Below are positions 32,344-39,656 of a stretch of DNA of 64,000 bases, piece after piece. Position 1 is the first letter of the stretch. The number at the start of each line of letters is the position of its first letter. The DNA is from Anaerolineaceae bacterium. Its GTDB lineage: Bacteria; Chloroflexota; Anaerolineae; Anaerolineales; Villigracilaceae. The position numbers and the translations under genes were made by a program. The notes under the pieces are model-generated. The model was not told the DNA's origin and did not search any database. It was given only the letters and a program-made list of their open reading frames with translations. Location of the stretch: NCBI GenBank assembly GCA_009772985.1, contig WOUS01000006.1, positions 1 to 64,000 on the forward strand, written 5' to 3'.

Positions 32344-33972
32344 ATGAAACGACTTAACCGGGCCGGATGGACGGCCGCCGCTATTCTCCTCGTCCTCGGG
32401 CTGGCGCTGGCGCCCGCTTCCGGGACCTCGCGCGTCTCCGCCGCCGACGGGCAGCCTCCCGGTCCCGACCGCTTCACCGTCATCACGGTGGACTACACTG
32501 CCTACGAATGGTGGCTGATCGGCTGGTCCGACAATTTCGTGGCCTGCCGGATCTTTGTGGACCACACCGGCATGCCGACCGGCGACGAGGTCTACAACGA
32601 TTGCGGCGAGATCCTCTATACTGCCTGGTCGGAGACAAAGCCCTGTCCGCAGGCCGCCGAAGGGGGAAACCTGCTCGATTGCCGCGGTTATTACATCCAT
32701 TTCTATAAATCGCATTTCGCGCAGAAAAAGGTGGGGGTGGCGCTGCCCGCCCCGCAGGTCTGGGTTACGCTGGACGGCTGCTCGTTCAGCAATTCCACCA
32801 ACATTTGCAGCGAACTGCCGACCCTGGTGCTGACCGGCGAGGAGCCGCTGCCCAACGAGAAGATCACCGCCATCACCGTCACGGTGGACGGGGAGGAGTA
32901 CACCTGCGGCCCGGTCTGCCAGTTCGACCTGGGGCCGACCGGCGAGGCCGGGCTGCAATTGTCGTTCTGGGCGGCCTCCAGTTACGGCGACACCAGCGAA
33001 GTATTCGAGGCCCGCGTGCGCGTGGCGCAGATCGGAAACAGCGACAACGGCGACCAGACCTGGTACGTGGACATCCTGTCCAGCCAGTGGCGCGGCGCCC
33101 CCTCCGCCGGCTGCGCCGAGACCTGGGGCCTGTTCCCGCCGGTCGGCGGTCCGCCCCGCTGGCTCTCCACCCCCGACCAGCCCGAAGACCTGGCCTCGAA
33201 CATCCCCTACGACTACCTGGCCGGCAACCTGATCATCCAGGGCGCGGTGGACGTGAGCGGCTGCGCGGACGACGGCCTGCTGCCGAACGGCGCCGCCAGC
33301 CCGTGCGGAGCCGATGCGGCGCGCCCCGCCGTGAACGACTGGCAGAACCGCTTCGACAACCTGATCTATGAAGTGGCCTGGGACACCGGCGTTCCGGCGC
33401 AACTGCTCAAGAATCTTTTCAGCCGCGAGAGCCAGTTCTGGCCGGGCGTGTTCACCGCCAAAGCCGACGTGGGCCTCGGCCAGTTGACCGACAACGGCGC
33501 CGATACGACCCTGCTCTGGAACCCATCGTTTTACGAACAATTCTGCCCGCTGGTGCTGGAAGACTCGGTCTGCCGCAAGGGCTACCCCTTCCTCCAGCCC
33601 GAAGACCAGGAAATCCTGCGCGGCGCCCTCGTCCACAGTGTGGACGCGGTCTGCCCCGACTGCCCGCTGGGCATTGACCTGCGCCAGGCCGATTTCAGCG
33701 TCAGCGTTTTTGCCCAGACCCTGCTTGCCAACTGCGGGCAGGCCGCGCAGGTGCTCAGCCAGGTGAGCGGACTGCCGCCCTCCGAGGTCAGCGCCTACGA
33801 AGACATGTGGCGCTTCACCCTGGTCAACTACAACGCCGGGCCGGGCTGCCTGGAACTGGCGCTCACGGACACGATGAATTCCGGCGAACCGCTGCAATGG
33901 GGATATGTGATGACCCACCTCACCCCGGTCTGCCAGGGCGCGGCGGATTACATCGCTGACATCAGCCGGTAA
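32344..33972 (+). CDS. Secreted lytic-transglycosylase-like protein
   Basis: 542 residues. The signal peptide is followed by ~330 Cys-containing residues of unknown fold. The C-terminal half has marks of an SLT-type lysozyme fold: LFSRESQFWP (possible catalytic Glu near residue 362), ADVGLGQLTDNG, AQTLLANCGQ and TLVNYNAGPGCLELAL. Such enzymes cleave peptidoglycan glycan strands. Many Cys pairs suggest disulfides in an oxidising exterior. The start at 32344 (MKRLNRAG) gives a normal basic n-region. Confidence 0.72.
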   Translation: MKRLNRAGWTAAAILLVLGLALAPASGTSRVSAADGQPPGPDRFTVITVDYTAYEWWLIGWSDNFVACRIFVDHTGMPTGDEVYNDCGEILYTAWSETKPCPQAAEGGNLLDCRGYYIHFYKSHFAQKKVGVALPAPQVWVTLDGCSFSNSTNICSELPTLVLTGEEPLPNEKITAITVTVDGEEYTCGPVCQFDLGPTGEAGLQLSFWAASSYGDTSEVFEARVRVAQIGNSDNGDQTWYVDILSSQWRGAPSAGCAETWGLFPPVGGPPRWLSTPDQPEDLASNIPYDYLAGNLIIQGAVDVSGCADDGLLPNGAASPCGADAARPAVNDWQNRFDNLIYEVAWDTGVPAQLLKNLFSRESQFWPGVFTAKADVGLGQLTDNGADTTLLWNPSFYEQFCPLVLEDSVCRKGYPFLQPEDQEILRGALVHSVDAVCPDCPLGIDLRQADFSVSVFAQTLLANCGQAAQVLSQVSGLPPSEVSAYEDMWRFTLVNYNAGPGCLELALTDTMNSGEPLQWGYVMTHLTPVCQGAADYIADISR

Positions 33973-34037
33973 GGGCGGAACTTTTATCCGCCGCGCGCCG
34001 TCATTTGCAGCGTAGAATCATTTTCCTGGAGACAAAA

Positions 34038-34472
34038 ATGAAACCCAAATCCAATTCCTTCGGATTGGCCGTCCTGCTTGCGGCGGTCCTGTTTTCTGCC
34101 GCGGGCTGCGGCGAGGCGGTCCCCCTGTCAACTCCTGCCGAATCCACCATCACTCTCACCGAAGCCTACAACAATCAAGACATCCCGCTCAACGTTGGCG
34201 ATACGCTGGTCATCCGGCTGGCTGCGAATCCTTCCACCGGCTTCACCTGGGAAGTGCAGGCCCTCGATCCGCAGATGCTGGAACAGGTGGGCGAACCGGT
34301 CTTCGAAAGCCCCGACACCCCGCCTGACCTGGTCGGCGCGGGCGGGACCCTGGTCCTGACCTTCAAAACCCTGCAGGCCGGCACGACGGCGCTGACGCTC
34401 GTCTACCACCGCCCGTGGGAGACGGATGTGGAGCCGCTCCAGGTCTTCTCGGTCACGTTGACGGTAAAGTAA
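34038..34472 (+). CDS. Chagasin-type (I42) cysteine-protease inhibitor lipoprotein
   Basis: 144 residues. Lipoprotein signal ending in FSAAGC. The mature domain shows all three inhibitory loops of the I42 family: NPSTGFTWEV (loop NPTTG), GAGGTLVLTFK (GxGG loop) and VYHRPWE (RPW loop). Chagasin-like proteins block papain-type proteases; in bacteria they may protect the cell surface from its own or foreign proteases. Ribosome site CTGGAGA. Confidence 0.9.
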   Translation: MKPKSNSFGLAVLLAAVLFSAAGCGEAVPLSTPAESTITLTEAYNNQDIPLNVGDTLVIRLAANPSTGFTWEVQALDPQMLEQVGEPVFESPDTPPDLVGAGGTLVLTFKTLQAGTTALTLVYHRPWETDVEPLQVFSVTLTVK

Positions 34473-34500
34473 GGCTGCCAGAAATTCGGAAAGCGTTTTT

Positions 34501-34562
34501 TCTGCCACGAATTTCACGAATTGGCGCGAAGAATTCGTGAAATTCGTGTTATTCGTGGCAGA
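34501..34562. repeat. TCTGCCACGAATTTCACGAATT ... palindrome (family R11)
   Basis: Terminal TCTGCCACGAA / TTCGTGGCAGA arms plus inner CACGAATT / AATTCGTG arms. It fills the gap before the iron-sulfur gene. Related to 7703-7760. Confidence 0.85.
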
Positions 34563-34645
34563 ATTGAATGGTTCGTCCCTCGTTTGCATCCCCCTCCCGC
34601 CTGTGGTAAACTTTTCCCGTCCTGATCCCTTTTGGTGAGGTGCTG

Positions 34646-36715
34646 ATGCTTTCACCGCTCGAAAAAATCATCTTCGCGCTGGCCGCCCTGGCCACGCTCG
34701 TCGCGGCCGTTTTCGCGGTCAGGCGTCTTGTCGGCATCATCGGTAAAGGTCACGGCAAACCGGACTGGAAAGCGGCCTTCAAGCGCCTGCCGAAGGTGCT
34801 CGGCCGCGTGGCGGTCTTCCAGCCGGTGTTTCGTTTCCGGCGGGGCGTGAGCGTTTTCCACGCGCTGGTGGGCTGGGGCTTCGGCTTCTACCTGCTGGTC
34901 AATCTCGTGGACGTGGTGCGCGGCTACGTGCCAGGCTTTGAAATTCCGGGAATGGCCGGGAACGTGTACCGCCTGCTGGCGGACCTGCTCTCGGTTGGCG
35001 TGCTGCTGGGGGCGGCCTTCTTCCTCGTCCGCCGCTTCGTGTTCGGACCGTCGAACCTGTCGGCGCGAAAAACGACCCTGCTCGACCCGCACGCGCGGCG
35101 CGGCATCCGCCGCGACTCGGCCATCGTCGGCGGGTTCATGCTGCTGCACGTCGGGGCGAGGTTTTTGGGGGAAACGCTGGCCGTCGCGGCGGCGGGAAAA
35201 GCCGACGGGTGGCAGCCGTTCGCCAGCGCCGCGGCAGGCCTCTGGTCCGGGCTTGCTCCGCAGGCGCTCGTCATCGGCGAGCATATCGCCTTCTGGCTGG
35301 CGCTCGGATTGATCCTGGCATTCATCCCCTATTTTCCGTATTCCAAACACATCCACCTGTTCTTTGCGCCGCTCAACCTGCTGCTCAAGCCGCAGCGGCG
35401 TTCGATGGGCGAGTTGAGCCGGCTGGACTTCAATGACCAGAGCGTGGCGCAGTTCGGCGCGTCGAAACTGGCGGACCTGGGCTGGGAGCAGTTGATGGAC
35501 GCGTATGCGTGCATCATGTGCTACCGCTGCCAGGAGGTCTGCCCGGCGTACGGGACGGGCAAGGTGCTCTCGCCCGCCGCGCTGGAGATCAATAAACGGT
35601 ATTTGTTAAATACTGTAGGGGCGACCCTTGTGGTCGCCCCTGGGCAGGGACAAGCCCTGCCCCTACCCGACGCGCCGCTGACCCAATTCGCCATCCCGGA
35701 GGAGGCGGTGTGGGCGTGTACCTCCTGCGGAGCGTGTGTGGACATCTGCCCGGTGGGCAACGAGCCGATGCGCGACATCCTCGACATCCGCCGCGCCCTG
35801 ATGCTGATGGAGAACGCCTTCCCGAAACAGTTGGAGACCGCCTTCCGCGGCATGGAGCGGACCGTCAACCCGTGGGGCGTGCCGCCAACCGAGCGGATGA
35901 AGTGGGCCGAGGGGCTGCGCGTCCCGACCGTGGACGAGAATCCGCAGGCCGACATTTTGTGGTGGGTGGGCTGCGCTCCCGCCACCGACGCGCGCGCCCA
36001 GAAGACGGCGCAGGCATTTGCCAAAATCCTGAACGCGGCGGGAGTCAATTTTGCCGTGCTCGGCCAGCGGGAACAGTGCACCGGCGATTCGGCGCGGCGG
36101 GCGGGCAACGAGTTCCTCTTCAACGAACTGGCGGCGGCGAATGTGGAAATTTTGAATTCGGTCAAACCGAAGCGCATCGTGACCACCTGTCCGCACTGCC
36201 TGCACACGCTGAAAAACGAGTACCCGGCGTTTGGCGGGAACTACGAGGTCATTCACCATACGCAGTTGATCAACGAACTCGTTGGAGCAGGCAAGTTACA
36301 ATTTTCAGTGATTAGTGATCAGCCTGCCATGAGTGGAGGCGAAGGGTCGTCCGTCGTCCGTCGTCCGTCGTCCGTCACTTTCCACGACCCGTGTTATCTG
36401 GGGCGGCACAACAAGGTTTTCGGTGCGCCGCGCGATGCCCTGAAACATGCCGGCGCGGTCACGGTGGAAATGCCGCGCCACGCGGACAAGTCCTTCTGCT
36501 GCGGGGCGGGCGGCGGGCAGATGTGGAAGGAAGAGGAGCACGGCACAGCCGCGGTCAACAAGACGCGCTTTGCCGAGGCCAAGGCTACCGAGGCCGCGAC
36601 GCTGGCGGTCGGCTGTCCCTTCTGCATGGTGATGCTGACCGACGCCGCCAAAGCGGACGGGGAATCGGTCAAGGTGAAGGATGTGGCCGAGATCGTGGCG
36701 GAGAAGTTGAAATAA
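34646..36715 (+). CDS. HdrD/GlpC-like iron-sulfur oxidoreductase with membrane domain (copy 1)
   Basis: 689 residues. The N-terminal ~250 residues have five or six membrane helices like a NarI/HdrE-type haem b subunit. Two [4Fe-4S] motifs follow, CIMCYRCQEVCP (~290) and CTSCGACVDICP (~357). The C-terminal region has two CCG-type cysteine motifs. The first is degenerate (EQCTGDSARR, where the paralogue has CCG); the second is intact (HDPCYLGRHN, FCCGAGGG, CPFC). Such proteins exchange electrons between membrane quinones and soluble carriers or thiol/disulfide pairs. Repeat-coded inserts lie at residues ~324-340 and ~552-577. The soluble partner is unknown. Confidence 0.83.
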   Translation: MLSPLEKIIFALAALATLVAAVFAVRRLVGIIGKGHGKPDWKAAFKRLPKVLGRVAVFQPVFRFRRGVSVFHALVGWGFGFYLLVNLVDVVRGYVPGFEIPGMAGNVYRLLADLLSVGVLLGAAFFLVRRFVFGPSNLSARKTTLLDPHARRGIRRDSAIVGGFMLLHVGARFLGETLAVAAAGKADGWQPFASAAAGLWSGLAPQALVIGEHIAFWLALGLILAFIPYFPYSKHIHLFFAPLNLLLKPQRRSMGELSRLDFNDQSVAQFGASKLADLGWEQLMDAYACIMCYRCQEVCPAYGTGKVLSPAALEINKRYLLNTVGATLVVAPGQGQALPLPDAPLTQFAIPEEAVWACTSCGACVDICPVGNEPMRDILDIRRALMLMENAFPKQLETAFRGMERTVNPWGVPPTERMKWAEGLRVPTVDENPQADILWWVGCAPATDARAQKTAQAFAKILNAAGVNFAVLGQREQCTGDSARRAGNEFLFNELAAANVEILNSVKPKRIVTTCPHCLHTLKNEYPAFGGNYEVIHHTQLINELVGAGKLQFSVISDQPAMSGGEGSSVVRRPSSVTFHDPCYLGRHNKVFGAPRDALKHAGAVTVEMPRHADKSFCCGAGGGQMWKEEEHGTAAVNKTRFAEAKATEAATLAVGCPFCMVMLTDAAKADGESVKVKDVAEIVAEKLK
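35615..35666. repeat. In-frame compound R1 element in iron-sulfur gene 1
   Basis: Outer GTAGGGGC / GCCCCTAC arms with two inner hairpins (GGGGCGACC/GGTCGCCCC and GGGCAGGG/CCCTGCCC). It encodes VGATLVVAPGQGQALPLP between the two ferredoxin motifs, with no stop. Confidence 0.88.
36299..36376. repeat. In-frame R6 and R8 repeats in iron-sulfur gene 1
   Basis: A short R6-like segment (CAGTGATTAGTGATCAG) is followed by five GTCCGTC units (36347-36376). It encodes SVISDQP...SSVVRRPSSVT just before the HDPCYLGR motif. Confidence 0.82.
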
Positions 36716-36721
36716 GCAACT

Positions 36722-36748
36722 CTCCCGCAGGCGCAAAGTCTGCGGGAG
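36722..36748 (+). terminator. Probable terminator hairpin
   Basis: CTCCCGCA / TGCGGGAG stem following the iron-sulfur gene stop. The T-run is weak, so strength is uncertain. The remaining ~100 bases to the next gene hold nothing clear. Confidence 0.55.
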
Positions 36749-36854
36749 GATTGGATTTGGGTCAATCTTCTTTTCCCCTTGATGCTGGGGTTAATCGGTG
36801 GGCGGCACTTACACACATCGATTATTAATAAGAACATCAGAGGGTTAGTATATA

Positions 36855-37448
36855 TTACTTAACTATCACTCGCGATATAAATACCAAAGCCATTGACAAA
36901 CTTCCCAGAAACACGAAGATAAGCGAAAGAATTCTTGGTTTTTTCTTTGTTTCTATTGTATTTGCAAGCCAAAATATATAATTGACAAACTGACTGTCAA
37001 AATTGTTTAGAAGATTGTTCAGATACAGTTTTTGTGCTTCCTGTGTTGTTCCATTTGACAAGACTTTACGGGTATGAAAATCGCAGTTGATGAAGTAGGG
37101 GTTGTTCTCGAAAGCTTTGAATCGTTTTATATCTAAAAATATTCTCTTTAGAGGAAGCCGCCTTAAATCGCGAAAGAGCAATAAAGATACAAAACCATAT
37201 ACCATAGCGAGAACATATGATATTGCTGCCAAACCTAGGAAAACTCTTCCCCACACTGTTAATACAGATTGATCAGCAATAAAGACTCCAAGTAGGGTTA
37301 GCAAGACACTTGCCAATGTGACAACCTTCCAACTGTTATCGTTATCTTGCGAAAGCCTAGCCCCCATATCTTCATAAACTATTTTCAGCTTTTCAATATT
37401 ATGTTCCGTGTCTGGAGGAAACTGTGCTATGGATTCAGTCATATTCAT
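36855..37448 (-). CDS. AT-rich hypothetical membrane protein
   Basis: 197 residues of much lower GC than the surroundings, which suggests transfer. An acidic N-terminal helix is followed by two membrane helices (VVTLASVLLTLLGVFIA; LGLAAISYVLAMVYGFVSLLL). A ~75-residue soluble part (ENNPYFINCDFHTRK) follows, then one or two C-terminal helices (ILSLIFVFLGSLSMALVFI). The helix pair after a charged start resembles SLATT-type or effector membrane proteins, but I cannot assign a family. An AAAGGTG site lies before the ATG at 37448. Confidence 0.7.
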   Translation of the reverse strand: MNMTESIAQFPPDTEHNIEKLKIVYEDMGARLSQDNDNSWKVVTLASVLLTLLGVFIADQSVLTVWGRVFLGLAAISYVLAMVYGFVSLLLFRDLRRLPLKRIFLDIKRFKAFENNPYFINCDFHTRKVLSNGTTQEAQKLYLNNLLNNFDSQFVNYIFWLANTIETKKKPRILSLIFVFLGSLSMALVFISRVIVK

Positions 37449-37621
37449 CACCTTTTAACCTAAAGTTTTGTAGCCGCCCAACGGAATGGATCAGCGGCAG
37501 CGGCGGGACTGGCAAGACTCTTCCCATTATCGCGCCACTTCTGGAAATGCGCTACGGTCACGAGCGGCAGAGTCGCTGTTCGCTGGAGCCAGTGTTGGCT
37601 TGCTTTTTGATTTTGAAGACT

Positions 37622-38431
37622 CTATTTGTTTATTTGCTCCAACACATTTTCCAGCAGGTTGCGAGCAATAATTTTCCAGCGTGGCAATTCTTTGCGCTCA
37701 TCGCGTATTGATTGAAGCCGTGTTTCATATTCAGAAGGAGTTTCGACAAGAAAAGAATTCATGCCGCGAGTGCTTCTGAAAATTTCAGTTAAGTCTTTCA
37801 ATTGTTTGGAAATATCCTCTAAATTTTCCTCAGTTGTTTTGCCAGGTAAAGTGGATTGTTTCAAATACTCAAGGTCGAAATTGGTATTTTCATCGAACAT
37901 TTGCCCAGATACAGAACTATAAATAATTCTTATTTGATATTTAGTGGGTTTGCCATCAGCAAGAAATCTATAACCTGCGTCGATTATTTGGCGATAAGCT
38001 TTGCCTTGCGGCATAAAACTTATTGGCTTCTTGAACAAGGAAACTTCGCTAAGCTTTCTGCCAGCAAAATCAATGGGGTCAGGCTCAAATTTGAAAGCAA
38101 CATCCACTGCCGGAGAGTTGCCAGCGTTTTGAATTTCTAAATACAAACCGCCTCTATTTGTGCCATCAAAATACGCCGCTATGTAAGGTCTCTCTTGGTT
38201 CTCTCGCTGACGTTGAGCTTCAGTTGCTTGCATTAATCCAGCAATCGAACTGATTGCCGCAAACACCGCTGACACAGCCGCAATACCGATTGTAATTGTT
38301 GCCTGAGATTCAGAAAATCCTGTTACCAAAAACCAAGTGAATAAAACAGAAACAGCCAGCAAGAGAACAGCAATTACGGAAATACCTCTTTTTGCAATCT
38401 CTTGCCAAACGTGCTTAAGTTTTCGTCTCAT
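37622..38431 (-). CDS. AT-rich hypothetical protein, two membrane helices and soluble domain
   Basis: 269 residues, AT-rich like its neighbour. Two N-terminal helices (VIAVLLLAVSVLFTWFLV; IGIAAVSAVFAAISSIAGL) are followed by QRQRENQERPYIAAYFD. A probable beta domain comes next (LYLEIQNAGNSPAVDVAFKF) and a charged helical C-terminus. The N-terminal helix pair plus an 'ERPYI'-type strand is common in uncharacterised bacterial membrane proteins. The function is unknown. The 170-base gap to the other AT-rich gene is GC-rich and holds no gene. Confidence 0.7.
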   Translation of the reverse strand: MRRKLKHVWQEIAKRGISVIAVLLLAVSVLFTWFLVTGFSESQATITIGIAAVSAVFAAISSIAGLMQATEAQRQRENQERPYIAAYFDGTNRGGLYLEIQNAGNSPAVDVAFKFEPDPIDFAGRKLSEVSLFKKPISFMPQGKAYRQIIDAGYRFLADGKPTKYQIRIIYSSVSGQMFDENTNFDLEYLKQSTLPGKTTEENLEDISKQLKDLTEIFRSTRGMNSFLVETPSEYETRLQSIRDERKELPRWKIIARNLLENVLEQINK

Positions 38432-38562
38432 GTTTATGAGTTACCTTTGAACGTTTTTTTGTTGTGCAAGGAACAATCCAACTCGCGTATAAGCAGATCG
38501 TATGCCCCTGCGTGGCACTTCGTAACTGCTTTTGGGCGGTCTGTACTGGTCCCCGTCAGGGG

Positions 38563-38592
38563 GTAAAATCCCAAACGTTTGGGGTTTTATAC
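38563..38592. repeat. Perfect-core inverted repeat at the edge of the AT-rich patch
   Basis: GTAAAA and TTTTATAC arms around CCCAAACGTTTGGG. It lies in the 214-base gap between the AT-rich membrane gene and the FrhB-like gene. It may be a regulator site, a terminator or an island boundary. Nothing else is seen in that gap. Confidence 0.55.
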
Positions 38593-38645
38593 AGTGAAAG
38601 GCTAAGATAACTGCAATTATTATAGCACTCCTGTCAATCCTCTCC

Positions 38646-39599
38646 TCACGCCTCCTCCACCTTCTCCCGCACCTTTGCGAAAATTGCATTCAGCGGCAAA
38701 TGCTGCGGGCAGGACTGCTCGCACATGCCGCAGCCCGCGCACGAGGCCAGCCAGCCGACCACATCTTCGCGGCGGAAGCGGCCCTCGACCGGGCGCGGGC
38801 GTGTGACCGAACAGATCGGGCAGGCGTCCATGCAGGCGCCGCACGCCGCGCAGTGCTCGAACTGGTCGAGCAGCGCGTCCACGTCCGCGGGCAGGGAGGC
38901 GGTCAACTCGCGGATGATGCGCTCGCGTCGCTGTGTGTGCCGTTCGGTCAGTTTCGCCAGCATGGACTCGCGCCGCTTCACCAGCGCCGGGTCGGCGGGA
39001 CCGCCGGTGAGGCGCGCCCAGTCCACGCGGCTGTCTTTCGCGTCCACCAGCAGCGTCTCGTGGACGGGGAGTCCGAGCACGCCGATGTTCACGTCCGCCT
39101 CGGTCGCGCCGGGGGAGATGCACATCTGGCAGGCGGAGCGGTAGCGGTAGGCGGCGATGCCGCCCTGCGGAGCGAACTGCAGGGCTTCGTCCGTCAGTCC
39201 GCTTTTGGAGCGGGCGGAGCGCCACTCGAACTCGTCCTCCGGGAAGGTGCCGGGACAGTCCACGCAGATGGTCAGGAGACGGTCAGTGGAGAACGCGCCG
39301 CGCCGCGCCATTTCGGTCAATGCGCGCAGTTCGCACGGACGCAGAAGAATGCCGACGCGTCCGTCTGGATATTCCTTCAAGACTTCGGGGATGGCTTTCG
39401 CCAGGTTCATCAGCATCAACGGCTGGAAGATGTCCACCTCGTCCAGCCGGGACGGGTCTGTCAGGAGGCGCCTCTCGCCCGGCGCGGCCGGTGGGACGAC
39501 CAAAGCCCGTAAATCCGCGGCAGGCCACAGGTCCCGCAGGAAGCGGTGTACTGCTCCAGACGGGTCGCCGTTCGTGTTCAACATCCAGTGGGTGTTCAT
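38646..39599 (-). CDS. FrhB/FdhB-like iron-sulfur protein
   Basis: 317 residues. The N-terminal ~200 residues resemble the flavin/iron-sulfur part of coenzyme F420 hydrogenase beta-type proteins (VGILLRPCELRALTEMA, TICVDCPGTFPEDEFEW, YRYRSACQMCISPGATEADV). The C-terminal ferredoxin part has CAACGACMDACPICS and CAGCGMCEQSCPQHLPL, enough for two [4Fe-4S] clusters. It ends the respiratory operon, so it probably links the HdrD-like protein to a soluble electron carrier. GGAGG is six bases before the ATG at 39599; a GTG at 39602 is possible. Confidence 0.85.
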   Translation of the reverse strand: MNTHWMLNTNGDPSGAVHRFLRDLWPAADLRALVVPPAAPGERRLLTDPSRLDEVDIFQPLMLMNLAKAIPEVLKEYPDGRVGILLRPCELRALTEMARRGAFSTDRLLTICVDCPGTFPEDEFEWRSARSKSGLTDEALQFAPQGGIAAYRYRSACQMCISPGATEADVNIGVLGLPVHETLLVDAKDSRVDWARLTGGPADPALVKRRESMLAKLTERHTQRRERIIRELTASLPADVDALLDQFEHCAACGACMDACPICSVTRPRPVEGRFRREDVVGWLASCAGCGMCEQSCPQHLPLNAIFAKVREKVEEA

Positions 39600-39621
39600 C
39601 ACGCGCCTCCAGACAAAAAAA

Positions 39622-39647
39622 TAGGGGCGACGCTGCGTCGCCCCTAC
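39622..39647. repeat. R1 hairpin TAGGGGCGACG/CGTCGCCCCTA
   Basis: Near-perfect palindrome between the two iron-sulfur genes of the respiratory operon. Confidence 0.88.
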
Positions 39648-39656
39648 ATGTTACCC

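Noticed and set aside
37452-37621. Integron attC-like site in the GC-rich gap between the two AT-rich genes
   Set aside because: CCCAAC is present but no matching second core or clear fold was found, and no integrase is present.
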